Shown in pieces: positions 1 through 4,566 of a stretch of DNA of 6,492 bases. Location of the stretch: assembly GCA_016192645.1 (NCBI GenBank), contig JACPTT010000024.1, forward strand, positions 1-6,492. Direction: 5' to 3'. Position 1 is the first letter of the stretch. Every line of letters starts with the position of its first letter. The position numbers and the translations under genes are program-made. This DNA is from Candidatus Levyibacteriota bacterium. GTDB lineage: Bacteria; Patescibacteriota; Microgenomatia; Levybacterales; UBA12049. Under the pieces are notes generated by a model. That model had not been told where the DNA came from, did no database searches, and saw only the letters and a program-made list of their open reading frames with translations.

Positions 1-1355
1 GCCCCACCGTTAGCTATCACCTGCGTCCAGCTATTCACCTGAAGCGGCGTAGCAAGAAGGTATCCCTGTCCAATCCCGTAATGGTAAGTATCTCCCAGAA
101 ACCACGGCTCGCCAATTACTTCTTTCTTCCAGTCCGGCGTTGGAACAAGTCCCTTTGCCTCTCCTTCTAAATCGATCCCCAGCCGATCTCCCACCCCAAA
201 CTTTTTAGCCATTTCCGAAAGCTTTTCAACGCCCATCATTTCTGCCAGTTTGTAAAAGAAGATGTCGTTGGAGCGTTTAATTGCCGAAACAACATTCAAC
301 AATCCCTCTTTCTTGCCATACTGAATAAAATACCAGTTGCCAAAAGAGAACGGCCCAATCGAAATAACTCCTGTGTCCTCAATCTGAAAATTCTCGTCTA
401 TAGCTTTTCCCTCAAGTCCTGCCGAAGCAGTTATGAGCTTAAAAGTTGAGCCCGGAGGATACGTTCCCGAGATCGCACGATTTAGTAATGGTTGATTTTG
501 ATCATCCAAAAGAAGCGCAGAAACATCTCTATAGGCAGATTGCGAGGCAACCAGATAATGCTCGCCCATGGTAAAAAGATTTGGATCAAATGACGGCTTT
601 GAAATAAGCGCCAAAATTTCTCCTCTTGGCGTTGCAACAACAACCGCTCCTTTTTTTATATCTTTTATCGCCTCGAATGTCGCTTGCTGAAGTTTTAAGT
701 CAAGCGTGAGCATTATATCCGAACCGGCTGTCGGATCCGTTTTCCCCAGTGTTCGAACAGCTTTCCCCATTGCATCCACCTCAGTAAGCTCTTTTCCATC
801 TCTGCCCGCAAGCCTTTCCTCATATGCTCTCTCAATCCCCATTTTTCCAATCAAATCCCCTCCTCTTCGACTGCTAAACTCTTTTTTTTGCAGTTCTTCC
901 TTTGAAATCTGCCCAATGTAGCCTAAAACATGCGAAAAACTCTCTTTATACGGATACTGGCGAAGACTATCAATCTCCAAATTTTTTTCACCCAAAGCCA
1001 AAAGCGGCAGTGCTTGTTCCCGCGTTAAAACCTTTGTTTGATCACCCATTGTTTGGCGAAAACCCGGGATGTTAAAAACCAGTGGAGTTCCATTTCTGTC
1101 AAAAATAATCCCTCTTGGCGCATAAACGGTCGTTGTTTTAGTTCTGTTGCTGTCTGCAAGAAGCCGATAATACGATCCTTGGATAAGTTGGAGATCCGCA
1201 AGTCTTATTAAAAACACGACAAACACAATCAGAAGAAGCAGTGGCAATAAAAACCCCCGCATGCCACTGCTCTCTTTTGAAAAATGCTCATCATGCCTTT
1301 TTGAGGATATCTTTTCTGTACGGATATAGTCGCCAAAGGCAATACCGGGCTTCAT
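1..1355 (-). CDS. mrdA: Penicillin-binding protein 2 (elongasome transpeptidase), 3' end outside window
   Basis: The reading frame runs uninterrupted for 451 codons from ATG at 1355 and leaves the window at base 1. The protein is a class B PBP that cross-links peptidoglycan during rod elongation. Visible in order are a cytoplasmic basic N-terminus, one transmembrane anchor at about residues 33-51, the dimerisation/pedestal start (APRGIIFDRNG, about 79-89), the catalytic SxxK motif in PGSTFK (Ser303, Lys306), and the second motif as SND (Ser362), matching the SxD form typical of the PBP2/MrdA branch. GIGQG near 427-431 and TPLQV near 436-440 are also class B signatures. The KTG motif and C-terminus lie outside. 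The start ATG shares four bases (ATGA) with the end of mreD, implying translational coupling. I see no frameshift. The family call is firm; PBP2 rather than FtsI rests on the mre neighbours and the SxD motif. Confidence 0.93.
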   Translation of the reverse strand, partial: MKPGIAFGDYIRTEKISSKRHDEHFSKESSGMRGFLLPLLLLIVFVVFLIRLADLQLIQGSYYRLLADSNRTKTTTVYAPRGIIFDRNGTPLVFNIPGFRQTMGDQTKVLTREQALPLLALGEKNLEIDSLRQYPYKESFSHVLGYIGQISKEELQKKEFSSRRGGDLIGKMGIERAYEERLAGRDGKELTEVDAMGKAVRTLGKTDPTAGSDIMLTLDLKLQQATFEAIKDIKKGAVVVATPRGEILALISKPSFDPNLFTMGEHYLVASQSAYRDVSALLLDDQNQPLLNRAISGTYPPGSTFKLITASAGLEGKAIDENFQIEDTGVISIGPFSFGNWYFIQYGKKEGLLNVVSAIKRSNDIFFYKLAEMMGVEKLSEMAKKFGVGDRLGIDLEGEAKGLVPTPDWKKEVIGEPWFLGDTYHYGIGQGYLLATPLQVNSWTQVIANGG

Positions 1356-1652
1356 AGTTTAAAATACCTCAGAATCTGAAACGATCCCACCGCAATAATT
1401 GAACTTAAAAGCGCCTTCTCAAAAATCAAAGACTGTCCAAATACCAAAAGATAAGACGTGCTTGCAAAGAATGAGGCAAAGCACCAAAATAACATCAAGC
1501 ACCACTCCGGCAAAAAATGCCGCTATAAAAAGCCAAGTTTCCCGCTTTAGCGCATAGAAAACAACAAGCAATATAAAAGCCAGAGGAAGCGTAGTTAAAA
1601 CTCCCAAAACGACAGCCAAAAAAAGCAAGAGCAATAATAATAAACGCTCCAT
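1352..1652 (-). CDS. mreD: Rod shape-determining membrane protein MreD, with an apparent +1 frameshift
   Basis: MreD is a small multi-pass membrane partner of MreC and PBP2. From ATG 1652 the frame encodes almost continuous hydrophobic segments and a GVVLD motif resembling the GxxxD signature of MreD, then stops at 1419. In the next frame the sequence continues as a membrane protein (ASTSYLLVFG, then ALLSSIIAVGSFQILRYFKL) and ends with TGA at 1352-1354, overlapping the PBP2 start as ATGA. Skipping one base between about 1465 and 1492 joins the halves into roughly 99 residues, shorter than the usual 150-170. A TTTT run (sense strand) in that stretch is a likely site. The cause may be a sequencing or assembly indel, a real mutation, or recoding. 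An in-frame stop lies just upstream of ATG 1652, which supports this start. The identity relies on hydrophobicity, position and the overlap. Confidence 0.72.
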
Positions 1653-1666
1653 GGTTCTGTCTTTTG

Positions 1667-1672
1667 ATTATA
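1667..1672 (-). promoter_or_regulatory. Candidate -10 element for mreD-mrdA
   Basis: A perfect TATAAT lies on the minus strand 14 bases before the mreD ATG. No good -35 hexamer is visible 16-18 bases upstream (best CTTCAA), so this is a weak or extended-type call. A promoter here is expected because the opposite-strand gene at 1725-2390 separates mreD from mreC and blocks read-through from mreB-mreC. Confidence 0.45.
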
Positions 1673-1680
1673 CGATACTT

Positions 1681-1722
1681 TTGCTTTTTTTGAAGAGATC
1701 CTATATAATCACCTACTATAGG
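1681..1722 (+). promoter_or_regulatory. Promoter and operator-like inverted repeat for the 221-residue gene
   Basis: TTGCTT (1681-1686), a 17-base spacer and a perfect TATAAT (1704-1709) form a sigma70-type promoter whose transcript would start about 9 bases before ATG 1725. An alternative reading is TTGAAG (1690-1695), an 18-base spacer and TACTAT (1714-1719), giving a leaderless mRNA. CCTATA (1700-1705) and TATAGG (1717-1722) form an inverted repeat with an 11-base centre straddling the -10 and start region, where a repressor could bind. The operator role is inference from placement only. Confidence 0.5.
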
Positions 1723-1724
1723 TT

Positions 1725-2390
1725 ATGAGCGCTGAGCAAGGCCCTTCTGTCCCAAGAAAATTTAATATTTCTCCAAAAACGCCAAATGAAATGCTTGTTT
1801 CCTCTCTATTTTATTATAAGACTCGAGAGCAAATTAGCAATGACATCGTAGCCAATACAACAGAGGTCGCAGGAGGCTTTGACTGGGAAAAGATTATAGG
1901 TAGACACTTTGCTCTCATTCACCAAGGACGAAGATATATCGGAAGAGCGGCAATCACCTTTTCTGTTGCACAAACCATAGGCTCTGCCGCGGCAAACATG
2001 GGGTGGAATATGCATTCCCCAGAAGCTGTCTATATGAGTGGCTATCATGTTCTCTATGTCTTAAAAAAAACATTGCGAGGATTCAACCAAAGAATTGAGG
2101 ACACAGAGGAAGGAAAAAGAACCTTTTTAAATGAGGAGGCACGATTGGCAACTCTTCAAAAAGAACGGACAGAGGCCGAAAGACTCAAAAGAGCAACAGC
2201 ACACCTTAAAAATTCTCTAAAAGAATATGCGCATCAAAATCTGCCATATTCGCAGGATGATCTCTATCTGAAGATTCTTCAAGCGCTTATCTATATCAAG
2301 GGGAAGCGTTTATCAAGCTCTGAGCGAAAAAAGGTTTTTGAGCTACTTAGAAATAATAGTCTAGACCAAGCTTTCAACATCCTTAAGTAG
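1725..2390 (+). CDS. Hypothetical protein, 221 residues, inserted between mreC and mreD
   Basis: I do not recognise this protein. It is probably soluble, with no signal peptide and no convincing transmembrane segment. Residues 1-25 are polar; the middle (about 50-120) carries an aromatic and Gly/Ala-rich stretch; residues 122-170 are highly charged and probably one long helix or coiled coil (many Glu, Arg, Lys, with LATLQKERTEAERLKRA inside it); the C-terminus (175-221) looks like a small helical bundle ending in SLDQAFNILK. It is the only long plus-strand gene in the cluster, runs against mreC and mreD, and its stop is one base from the mreC stop. It has its own promoter and no clear Shine-Dalgarno, so the start at the first ATG fits a short-leader or leaderless mRNA. 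Placement suggests late insertion into the mreCD junction. No function is proposed. Confidence 0.8.
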   Translation: MSAEQGPSVPRKFNISPKTPNEMLVSSLFYYKTREQISNDIVANTTEVAGGFDWEKIIGRHFALIHQGRRYIGRAAITFSVAQTIGSAAANMGWNMHSPEAVYMSGYHVLYVLKKTLRGFNQRIEDTEEGKRTFLNEEARLATLQKERTEAERLKRATAHLKNSLKEYAHQNLPYSQDDLYLKILQALIYIKGKRLSSSERKKVFELLRNNSLDQAFNILK

Positions 2391-2391
2391 G

Positions 2392-3156
2392 TTACATTAG
2401 GAGAAAAACTACTGTTAGCTTTTGAAAATCGAGCAAGCTTTTGACCTTTGCCGTTTGAAAGAGAGCGCTCGGTTTTTTCTCAACCGCGACAATCTTCCCA
2501 GCAATAAGGTCTTCGGGCAAGCCAACTCCCCCTGCATTCAAATCGCCTTTTGTTACAACTAAATCGGAAGGAGAGATTTTTTCCGAAAGAAGCACATTTT
2601 CAATAACCATCTCTCCCCCGGTTCCCCGAACAACCCCAAGCGCCGAGGAATTATTTGCCGAAACCGTTCTTACTGTCAAAGAAATATCCAAACTTGTTGC
2701 CAAAGCAACATCGGAGAGGTTTTGAGAGACCGAAACTATCTTTCCAACCAAATTATTTTTATACACCACCGCCTGCCCCACTTTTACCTTATCTTTTAAT
2801 CCTCTATTGAGGATAAAATGCGAGGGCTCACTTACTCCCGGCAAAAAACTTGGACTTGCGATGATTTTTGCCGGAAGCAAATCGGTGCTTTTGGGATATG
2901 GCGTTTGGAATTGATCCCGCAGGGCCACCACTTCTGTCTCCAAATTTTTTTTCTCGGCAAGTTGAGTTAGTAACTGACTATTTTCTTTTTTGAGTTTTTC
3001 TAAAGCAGAGTCGTTTAGAGTGGCGGGGATGCTTCTTGTTATTTGATTTACAAAACTTGCAATCGGAACAAGCACCGTCTCCAGAGCTGATCGAACGCCG
3101 CCCAAAATAAGAAAAAGAAAAATGTGAGGAAAAAATTCTCTCGCCTCCGCATGCAT
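2392..3156 (-). CDS. mreC: Rod shape-determining protein MreC
   Basis: MreC is a bitopic periplasmic or extracytoplasmic scaffold that links MreB to MreD and PBP2. The 254-residue frame shows a hydrophobic N-terminal segment (about 9-20, with amphipathic sequence to 38), a coiled coil at about 48-82 that drives dimerisation, and the two six-stranded beta-barrel lobes: the family pattern FILNRGLKDKVKVGQAVV (about 114-131), LVGKIVSVS, then VTKGDLNAGGVGLPEDLIAG near 200-225. Length is at the short end of the family. The start is uncertain. Its promoter -10 (3159-3164) ends two bases before ATG 3156, which would put that ATG upstream of transcription start. ATG 3152 lies six bases from the -10 and begins MRRRENFF, but reaches this frame only through a 1-base indel at the A-run 3130-3135. 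The family call itself is solid. Confidence 0.9.
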   Translation of the reverse strand: MHAEAREFFPHIFLFLILGGVRSALETVLVPIASFVNQITRSIPATLNDSALEKLKKENSQLLTQLAEKKNLETEVVALRDQFQTPYPKSTDLLPAKIIASPSFLPGVSEPSHFILNRGLKDKVKVGQAVVYKNNLVGKIVSVSQNLSDVALATSLDISLTVRTVSANNSSALGVVRGTGGEMVIENVLLSEKISPSDLVVTKGDLNAGGVGLPEDLIAGKIVAVEKKPSALFQTAKVKSLLDFQKLTVVFLLM

Positions 3157-3158
3157 CT

Positions 3159-3187
3159 ATTGTAGGCGCTCTTGTTCTTCCTGACAA
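3159..3187 (-). promoter_or_regulatory. Sigma70-type promoter of mreC
   Basis: On the minus strand TTGTCA (3182-3187), a spacer of exactly 17 bases and TACAAT (3159-3164) form a good promoter. Six bases separate the -10 from ATG 3152, the same distance as in the HTH gene and the 273-residue gene of this window, implying leaderless transcripts. It gives mreC its own transcription, as needed now that mreB lies 2.4 kb upstream beyond inserted genes. Confidence 0.65.
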
Positions 3188-3192
3188 GCCCC

Positions 3193-3221
3193 TTGACAAA
3201 GATTTTTAAGGCAGGTATAGT
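3193..3221 (+). promoter_or_regulatory. Strong sigma70 promoter of the SAM-type leader
   Basis: A consensus TTGACA (3193-3198), a 17-base spacer and TATAGT (3216-3221) face the riboswitch-like leader, with a predicted start near 3228. The -35 lies back to back with the mreC -35 (3182-3187), only five bases apart, so RNA polymerase bound at one promoter should interfere with the other. Confidence 0.8.
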
Positions 3222-3227
3222 AGAACT

Positions 3228-3360
3228 AATAAGATAAATCAAGAGCGATGGGGAGAGTTCTGGCTCGATGATCCATCCAGCAACCCTGAGGGAACTCGAA
3301 GGGTGCTCCACCCAGCCCAATAAGGGAAGGATTGGGTCCTGAGCGAAGCCGAAAGGACAA
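3228..3360 (+). ncRNA. SAM-I-clan riboswitch-like leader
   Basis: The first half follows the S-box plan: ATCAAGAG (3238-3245), P2 outer stem GATGG (3247-3251) with CCATC (3273-3277), inner GAG/CTC (3255-3257 with 3264-3266), the TCTGG loop, GATGA in the internal loop where a kink-turn is expected, then CAGCAACC (3278-3285). P3 is ACCCTGAG (3283-3290), a GGAA tetraloop and CTCGAAGGGT, leading into GGTGC (3302-3306). CCA (3308-3310) can pair with TGG (3261-3263) as the family pseudoknot. P4 is CCCAAT (3316-3321) with ATTGGG (3331-3336). A further hairpin GTCCT/AGGAC (3336-3340 with 3354-3358) follows. A conventional P1 is not evident; AATAAGA (3228-3234) could instead pair with TCTTATT (3378-3384) in the terminator. 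SAM is therefore the probable ligand, and binding may be altered or lost. A promoter, terminator and Shine-Dalgarno around it support a working cis-regulator. Confidence 0.68.
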
Positions 3361-3370
3361 AATCAAACAT

Positions 3371-3396
3371 AAACCTCTCTTATTGAGAGGTTTTTT
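3371..3396 (+). terminator. Rho-independent terminator of the riboswitch leader
   Basis: A perfect 9-bp stem AAACCTCTC (3371-3379) with GAGAGGTTT (3385-3393) encloses a TTATT loop and runs into six Ts (3391-3396). It sits between the SAM-type aptamer and the Shine-Dalgarno of the small ORF, where a transcription-control expression platform belongs. Its loop side can pair with the 5' end of the transcript (3228-3234), a possible antiterminator. Confidence 0.85.
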
Positions 3397-3403
3397 GATG
3401 GTG

Positions 3404-3413
3404 TTAGGAGGTG
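3404..3413 (+). promoter_or_regulatory. Strong Shine-Dalgarno that selects a CTG start
   Basis: TTAGGAGGTG contains a full AGGAGGTG match to the 16S rRNA tail, 7 bases before CTG at 3421. No ATG, GTG or TTG in an open frame lies at a usable distance; the GTG within the motif meets a stop at once. It is the clearest ribosome binding site in the window. Confidence 0.75.
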
Positions 3414-3420
3414 TAAATTT

Positions 3421-3579
3421 CTGAAAGAAATACTCAAACATATTCCGCCTAATGGAATAGACTATTGGCACGACGAAACCGATCTTGTAGAACCAATTGG
3501 CAAACAAGTGAAGAGTAACCCCGTCGTCAAGATACCAATTTTTAGCTCCCCTTCAAATCCCTACCCAGAGGAAGACTAA
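3421..3579 (+). CDS. Small riboswitch-controlled ORF, 52 codons, probable CTG start
   Basis: Reading from CTG, placed ideally behind the AGGAGGTG ribosome binding site, gives a 52-residue product beginning MKEILKHIPPNGIDYWHDET and ending FSSPSNPYPEED before TAA at 3577. It is hydrophilic, has no membrane or signal segment, and is Pro-rich and acidic at the C-terminus. I recognise no family; it does not resemble methionine or SAM biosynthesis enzymes, the usual targets of SAM riboswitches. The promoter, SAM-like aptamer, terminator and Shine-Dalgarno upstream make a tightly organised unit, so it may be a genuine small protein, a regulatory leader peptide, or the 5' remnant of a longer gene cut off by the repeats that start at 3592. 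The CTG may be a true rare start, or an ATG changed by mutation or sequencing error. Confidence 0.55.
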   Translation: MKEILKHIPPNGIDYWHDETDLVEPIGKQVKSNPVVKIPIFSSPSNPYPEED

Positions 3580-3591
3580 TCCTTCTTGGTT

Positions 3592-3612
3592 CGTAATTAC
3601 ATTGTAATTACG
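3592..3612. repeat. Perfect 9-bp hairpin after the small ORF
   Basis: CGTAATTAC (3592-3600), ATT loop, GTAATTACG (3604-3612). It starts 12 bases after the small-ORF stop. No T-run follows on either strand, so a conventional terminator is unlikely; an mRNA 3' end stabiliser or the edge of the adjoining repeat are alternatives. Confidence 0.7.
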
Positions 3613-3625
3613 GAGAGAAAATCCC

Positions 3626-3650
3626 CGTAGCTTTGTAAAGTGTGGCTACG
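3626..3650. repeat. Hairpin abutting repeat copy C
   Basis: CGTAGC (3626-3631) and GCTACG (3645-3650) form a perfect 6-bp stem with an inner CTTT/AAAG possibility. It ends at the base before repeat copy C and has no counterpart beside copies A or B. Confidence 0.55.
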
Positions 3651-3730
3651 CCGATCCCGTATCCCTGCCTGCCGGCAGGCAGGGGAATAGATAGAACGAA
3701 ACGGTAAATGAGGCGTAGGGTTCATTAACC
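3651..3730. repeat. Structured direct repeat, copy C (interrupted by a palindrome)
   Basis: Shares with copies A and B the core CCGATCCCGTATC and GGAATAGATAGAACGAAAC GGTAA-ATGAG (to 3712, one extra A), but carries a 20-bp palindrome at the junction of the two halves. Sequence identity ends after 3712, yet the structure continues: GGTAAATGA (3703-3711) pairs with TCATTAACC (3722-3730) with one mismatch. The right arm contains the stop codon of the PIN remnant (3725-3727), so the repeat overlaps the 3' end of that gene. Confidence 0.8.
3664..3683. repeat. 20-bp perfect palindrome inserted in repeat copy C
   Basis: CCTGCCTGCCGGCAGGCAGG is its own reverse complement. Copies A and B read straight through the same point (between 5531 and 5532, and between 4422 and 4423) without it, so copy C equals A/B plus exactly these 20 bases. 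I recall similar GC-rich palindromes from intergenic regions of Candidate Phyla Radiation genomes, but cannot verify that here. Confidence 0.85.
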
Positions 3731-4093
3731 TAGACTCCTTAAATACTGTAAATATTGGGCTGGGGTCAAAACAATAATCCCCAAATCTGCATTAATCTTT
3801 TGCCTTCTAAAATGGCGAACATTGTAAGTTAATAAAAATCGAGCTTTTGCTTTGACTGCTCCGGCAATAATATGTGCATCATTAGAATCTAAAGTGTAAT
3901 CTCCAAAATCTTTCTTAATCCTCTCTAAATTATCCTTAATTTTGACCGTTTTTAATCTCTGTTTGATCAGAGTTTGCAGCTCCTCTCTTCTTAAATTCAG
4001 CCTATCAACTACCTTTCCAAGCTCTATTTTGGAAAAATTTGAAATTATGAAATTTGTCTCGCGAAGCGAGATCCCGCTCCGCGGGAAAATTGG
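3725..4093 (-). pseudogene. PIN-domain toxin, N-terminus lost
   Basis: The minus-strand frame is open for 122 codons from just after a TGA at 4094-4096 to TAA at 3725, with no plausible start. It matches the C-terminal three quarters of a PIN ribonuclease of the toxin family: NFIISNFSKIELGKVVDRL (second acidic residue, the Glu of IEL), LDSNDAHIIAGAVKAKARFL (the conserved acidic DxxD-like site), LLTYNVRHF, and the ending GIIVLTPAQYLQYL. The N-terminal strand carrying the first catalytic Asp (normally a short hydrophobic stretch, then DTN) is absent. In its place is a twin hairpin at 4057-4086, whose bases are translated as the first residues of the frame. Without the first Asp the metal site should be dead. 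The HTH gene just upstream on the same strand is its probable antitoxin. The family call is good; inactivity is inferred. Confidence 0.75.
4057..4086. repeat. Twin-hairpin palindromic element in the PIN remnant
   Basis: Two adjacent perfect 6-bp stems with 3-base loops: TCTCGC-GAA-GCGAGA (4057-4071) and TCCCGC-TCC-GCGGGA (4072-4086). The unit is exactly 15 + 15 bp, is far richer in G+C than the surrounding gene, and resembles REP/BIME-type palindromes. Loosely similar sequences flank it (CAATTTTC and CAAATTTC on the minus strand), too imperfect to call a target duplication. Confidence 0.8.
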
Positions 4094-4159
4094 TCATTAG
4101 AAATTTTCATGCCTTCTTCTTTATTCACAAACAAAATCTCTGTTTGTTTGAGGAAGGGA

Positions 4160-4342
4160 TCAAGAGTCTCCGGTAAAAATAAATGAAAGAGAATTTTGGG
4201 GAATTCTATACACTTTTCCAATCTTTTTAGCCACGATTTCACCTCGGCTAATCAACTGATAAACCGTATTCTTACTAAGCTGTAGCATCTCTGCTACCTG
4301 CTGGGGGGTATAAGCTTTAGGTAAAAATTGATTGCTAATCAT
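4160..4342 (-). CDS. HTH (excisionase/MerR-like) DNA-binding protein, probable antitoxin
   Basis: Sixty residues from ATG 4342. The core AYTPQQVAEMLQLSKNTVYQ followed by LISRGEIVAKKIGKVYRIP is the helix-turn-helix plus wing of the excisionase-type HTH_17 family, in which a recognition helix follows the QVAEMLQLS turn and the KIGKVYRIP wing contacts DNA. Such proteins often act as antitoxin and autoregulator beside PIN toxins; a PIN remnant follows 66 bases downstream. I chose ATG 4342, not the in-frame ATG at 4372, because the promoter -10 (4349-4354) and spacer occupy the extra codons; 4342 lies six bases after the -10, implying a leaderless mRNA. The protein is complete but short after the wing (SLSFIFTGDS), so an antitoxin tail may be missing. 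A phage-type excisionase role is less likely, since no integrase is present. Confidence 0.78.
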   Translation of the reverse strand: MISNQFLPKAYTPQQVAEMLQLSKNTVYQLISRGEIVAKKIGKVYRIPQNSLSFIFTGDS

Positions 4343-4348
4343 AGTTAA

Positions 4349-4377
4349 ATTGTACCAAACATTATAAAACATGTCAA
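4349..4377 (-). promoter_or_regulatory. Promoter of the HTH-PIN unit
   Basis: On the minus strand a consensus TTGACA (4372-4377), a 17-base spacer and TACAAT (4349-4354), followed after six bases by ATG 4342. It starts 28 bases beyond repeat copy B, so this transcription unit begins directly after the repeat. It decides the start codon of the HTH gene. Confidence 0.75.
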
Positions 4378-4404
4378 TAGTGCAATAGTAAATTTTACTC
4401 TAAA

Positions 4405-4500
4405 ATATACCGATCCCGTATCGGAATAGATAGAACGAAACGGTAATGAGCTGGCTAGCGAAGGCTACCTCAAACCCCCTGTGACTTTGACGCGGGAAAG
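4405..4500. repeat. Structured direct repeat, copy B
   Basis: Ninety-six bases matching copy A at about nine positions in ten, with one indel and mostly clustered substitutions. Visible structure: CCGAT-CCCGT-ATCGG (4410-4424); GG(C)TAGC-GAAG-GCTACC (from 4452); CCC(T)GTG pairing with CGCGGG near the right end. It lies 66 bases beyond the 3' end of the 273-residue gene and just before the HTH promoter. The left boundary (ATATACC) and right boundary (CGCGGGAAAG) are set by where A and B stop matching. Confidence 0.85.
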
Positions 4501-4566
4501 ATATAGCCCGCCTCCCAAGTGTACTTATACTTTGCTACCCCCAAAGAAGTATCCCGTGTCGCATAT

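Noticed and set aside
706..921. A 71-codon plus-strand open frame rich in Ser and Pro.
   Set aside because: It is antisense to the continuous PBP2 frame.
3454..3485. GGAATAGA and ACGAAAC in the small ORF resemble the repeat core.
   Set aside because: Spacing and surrounding bases differ and the match is fragmentary; too weak to call a fourth copy.
3226..3507. A 93-codon minus-strand open frame opposite the riboswitch and small ORF.
   Set aside because: It is antisense to a promoter, aptamer, terminator and Shine-Dalgarno arranged coherently on the plus strand, and has no protein-family look.
4045..4242. A 65-codon minus-strand frame between the HTH and PIN genes (its downstream part starts MKISND).
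   Set aside because: It overlaps the HTH gene in another frame, ends within the twin hairpin, and matches no PIN N-terminus. It might hold scraps of the lost toxin start, but this cannot be shown.
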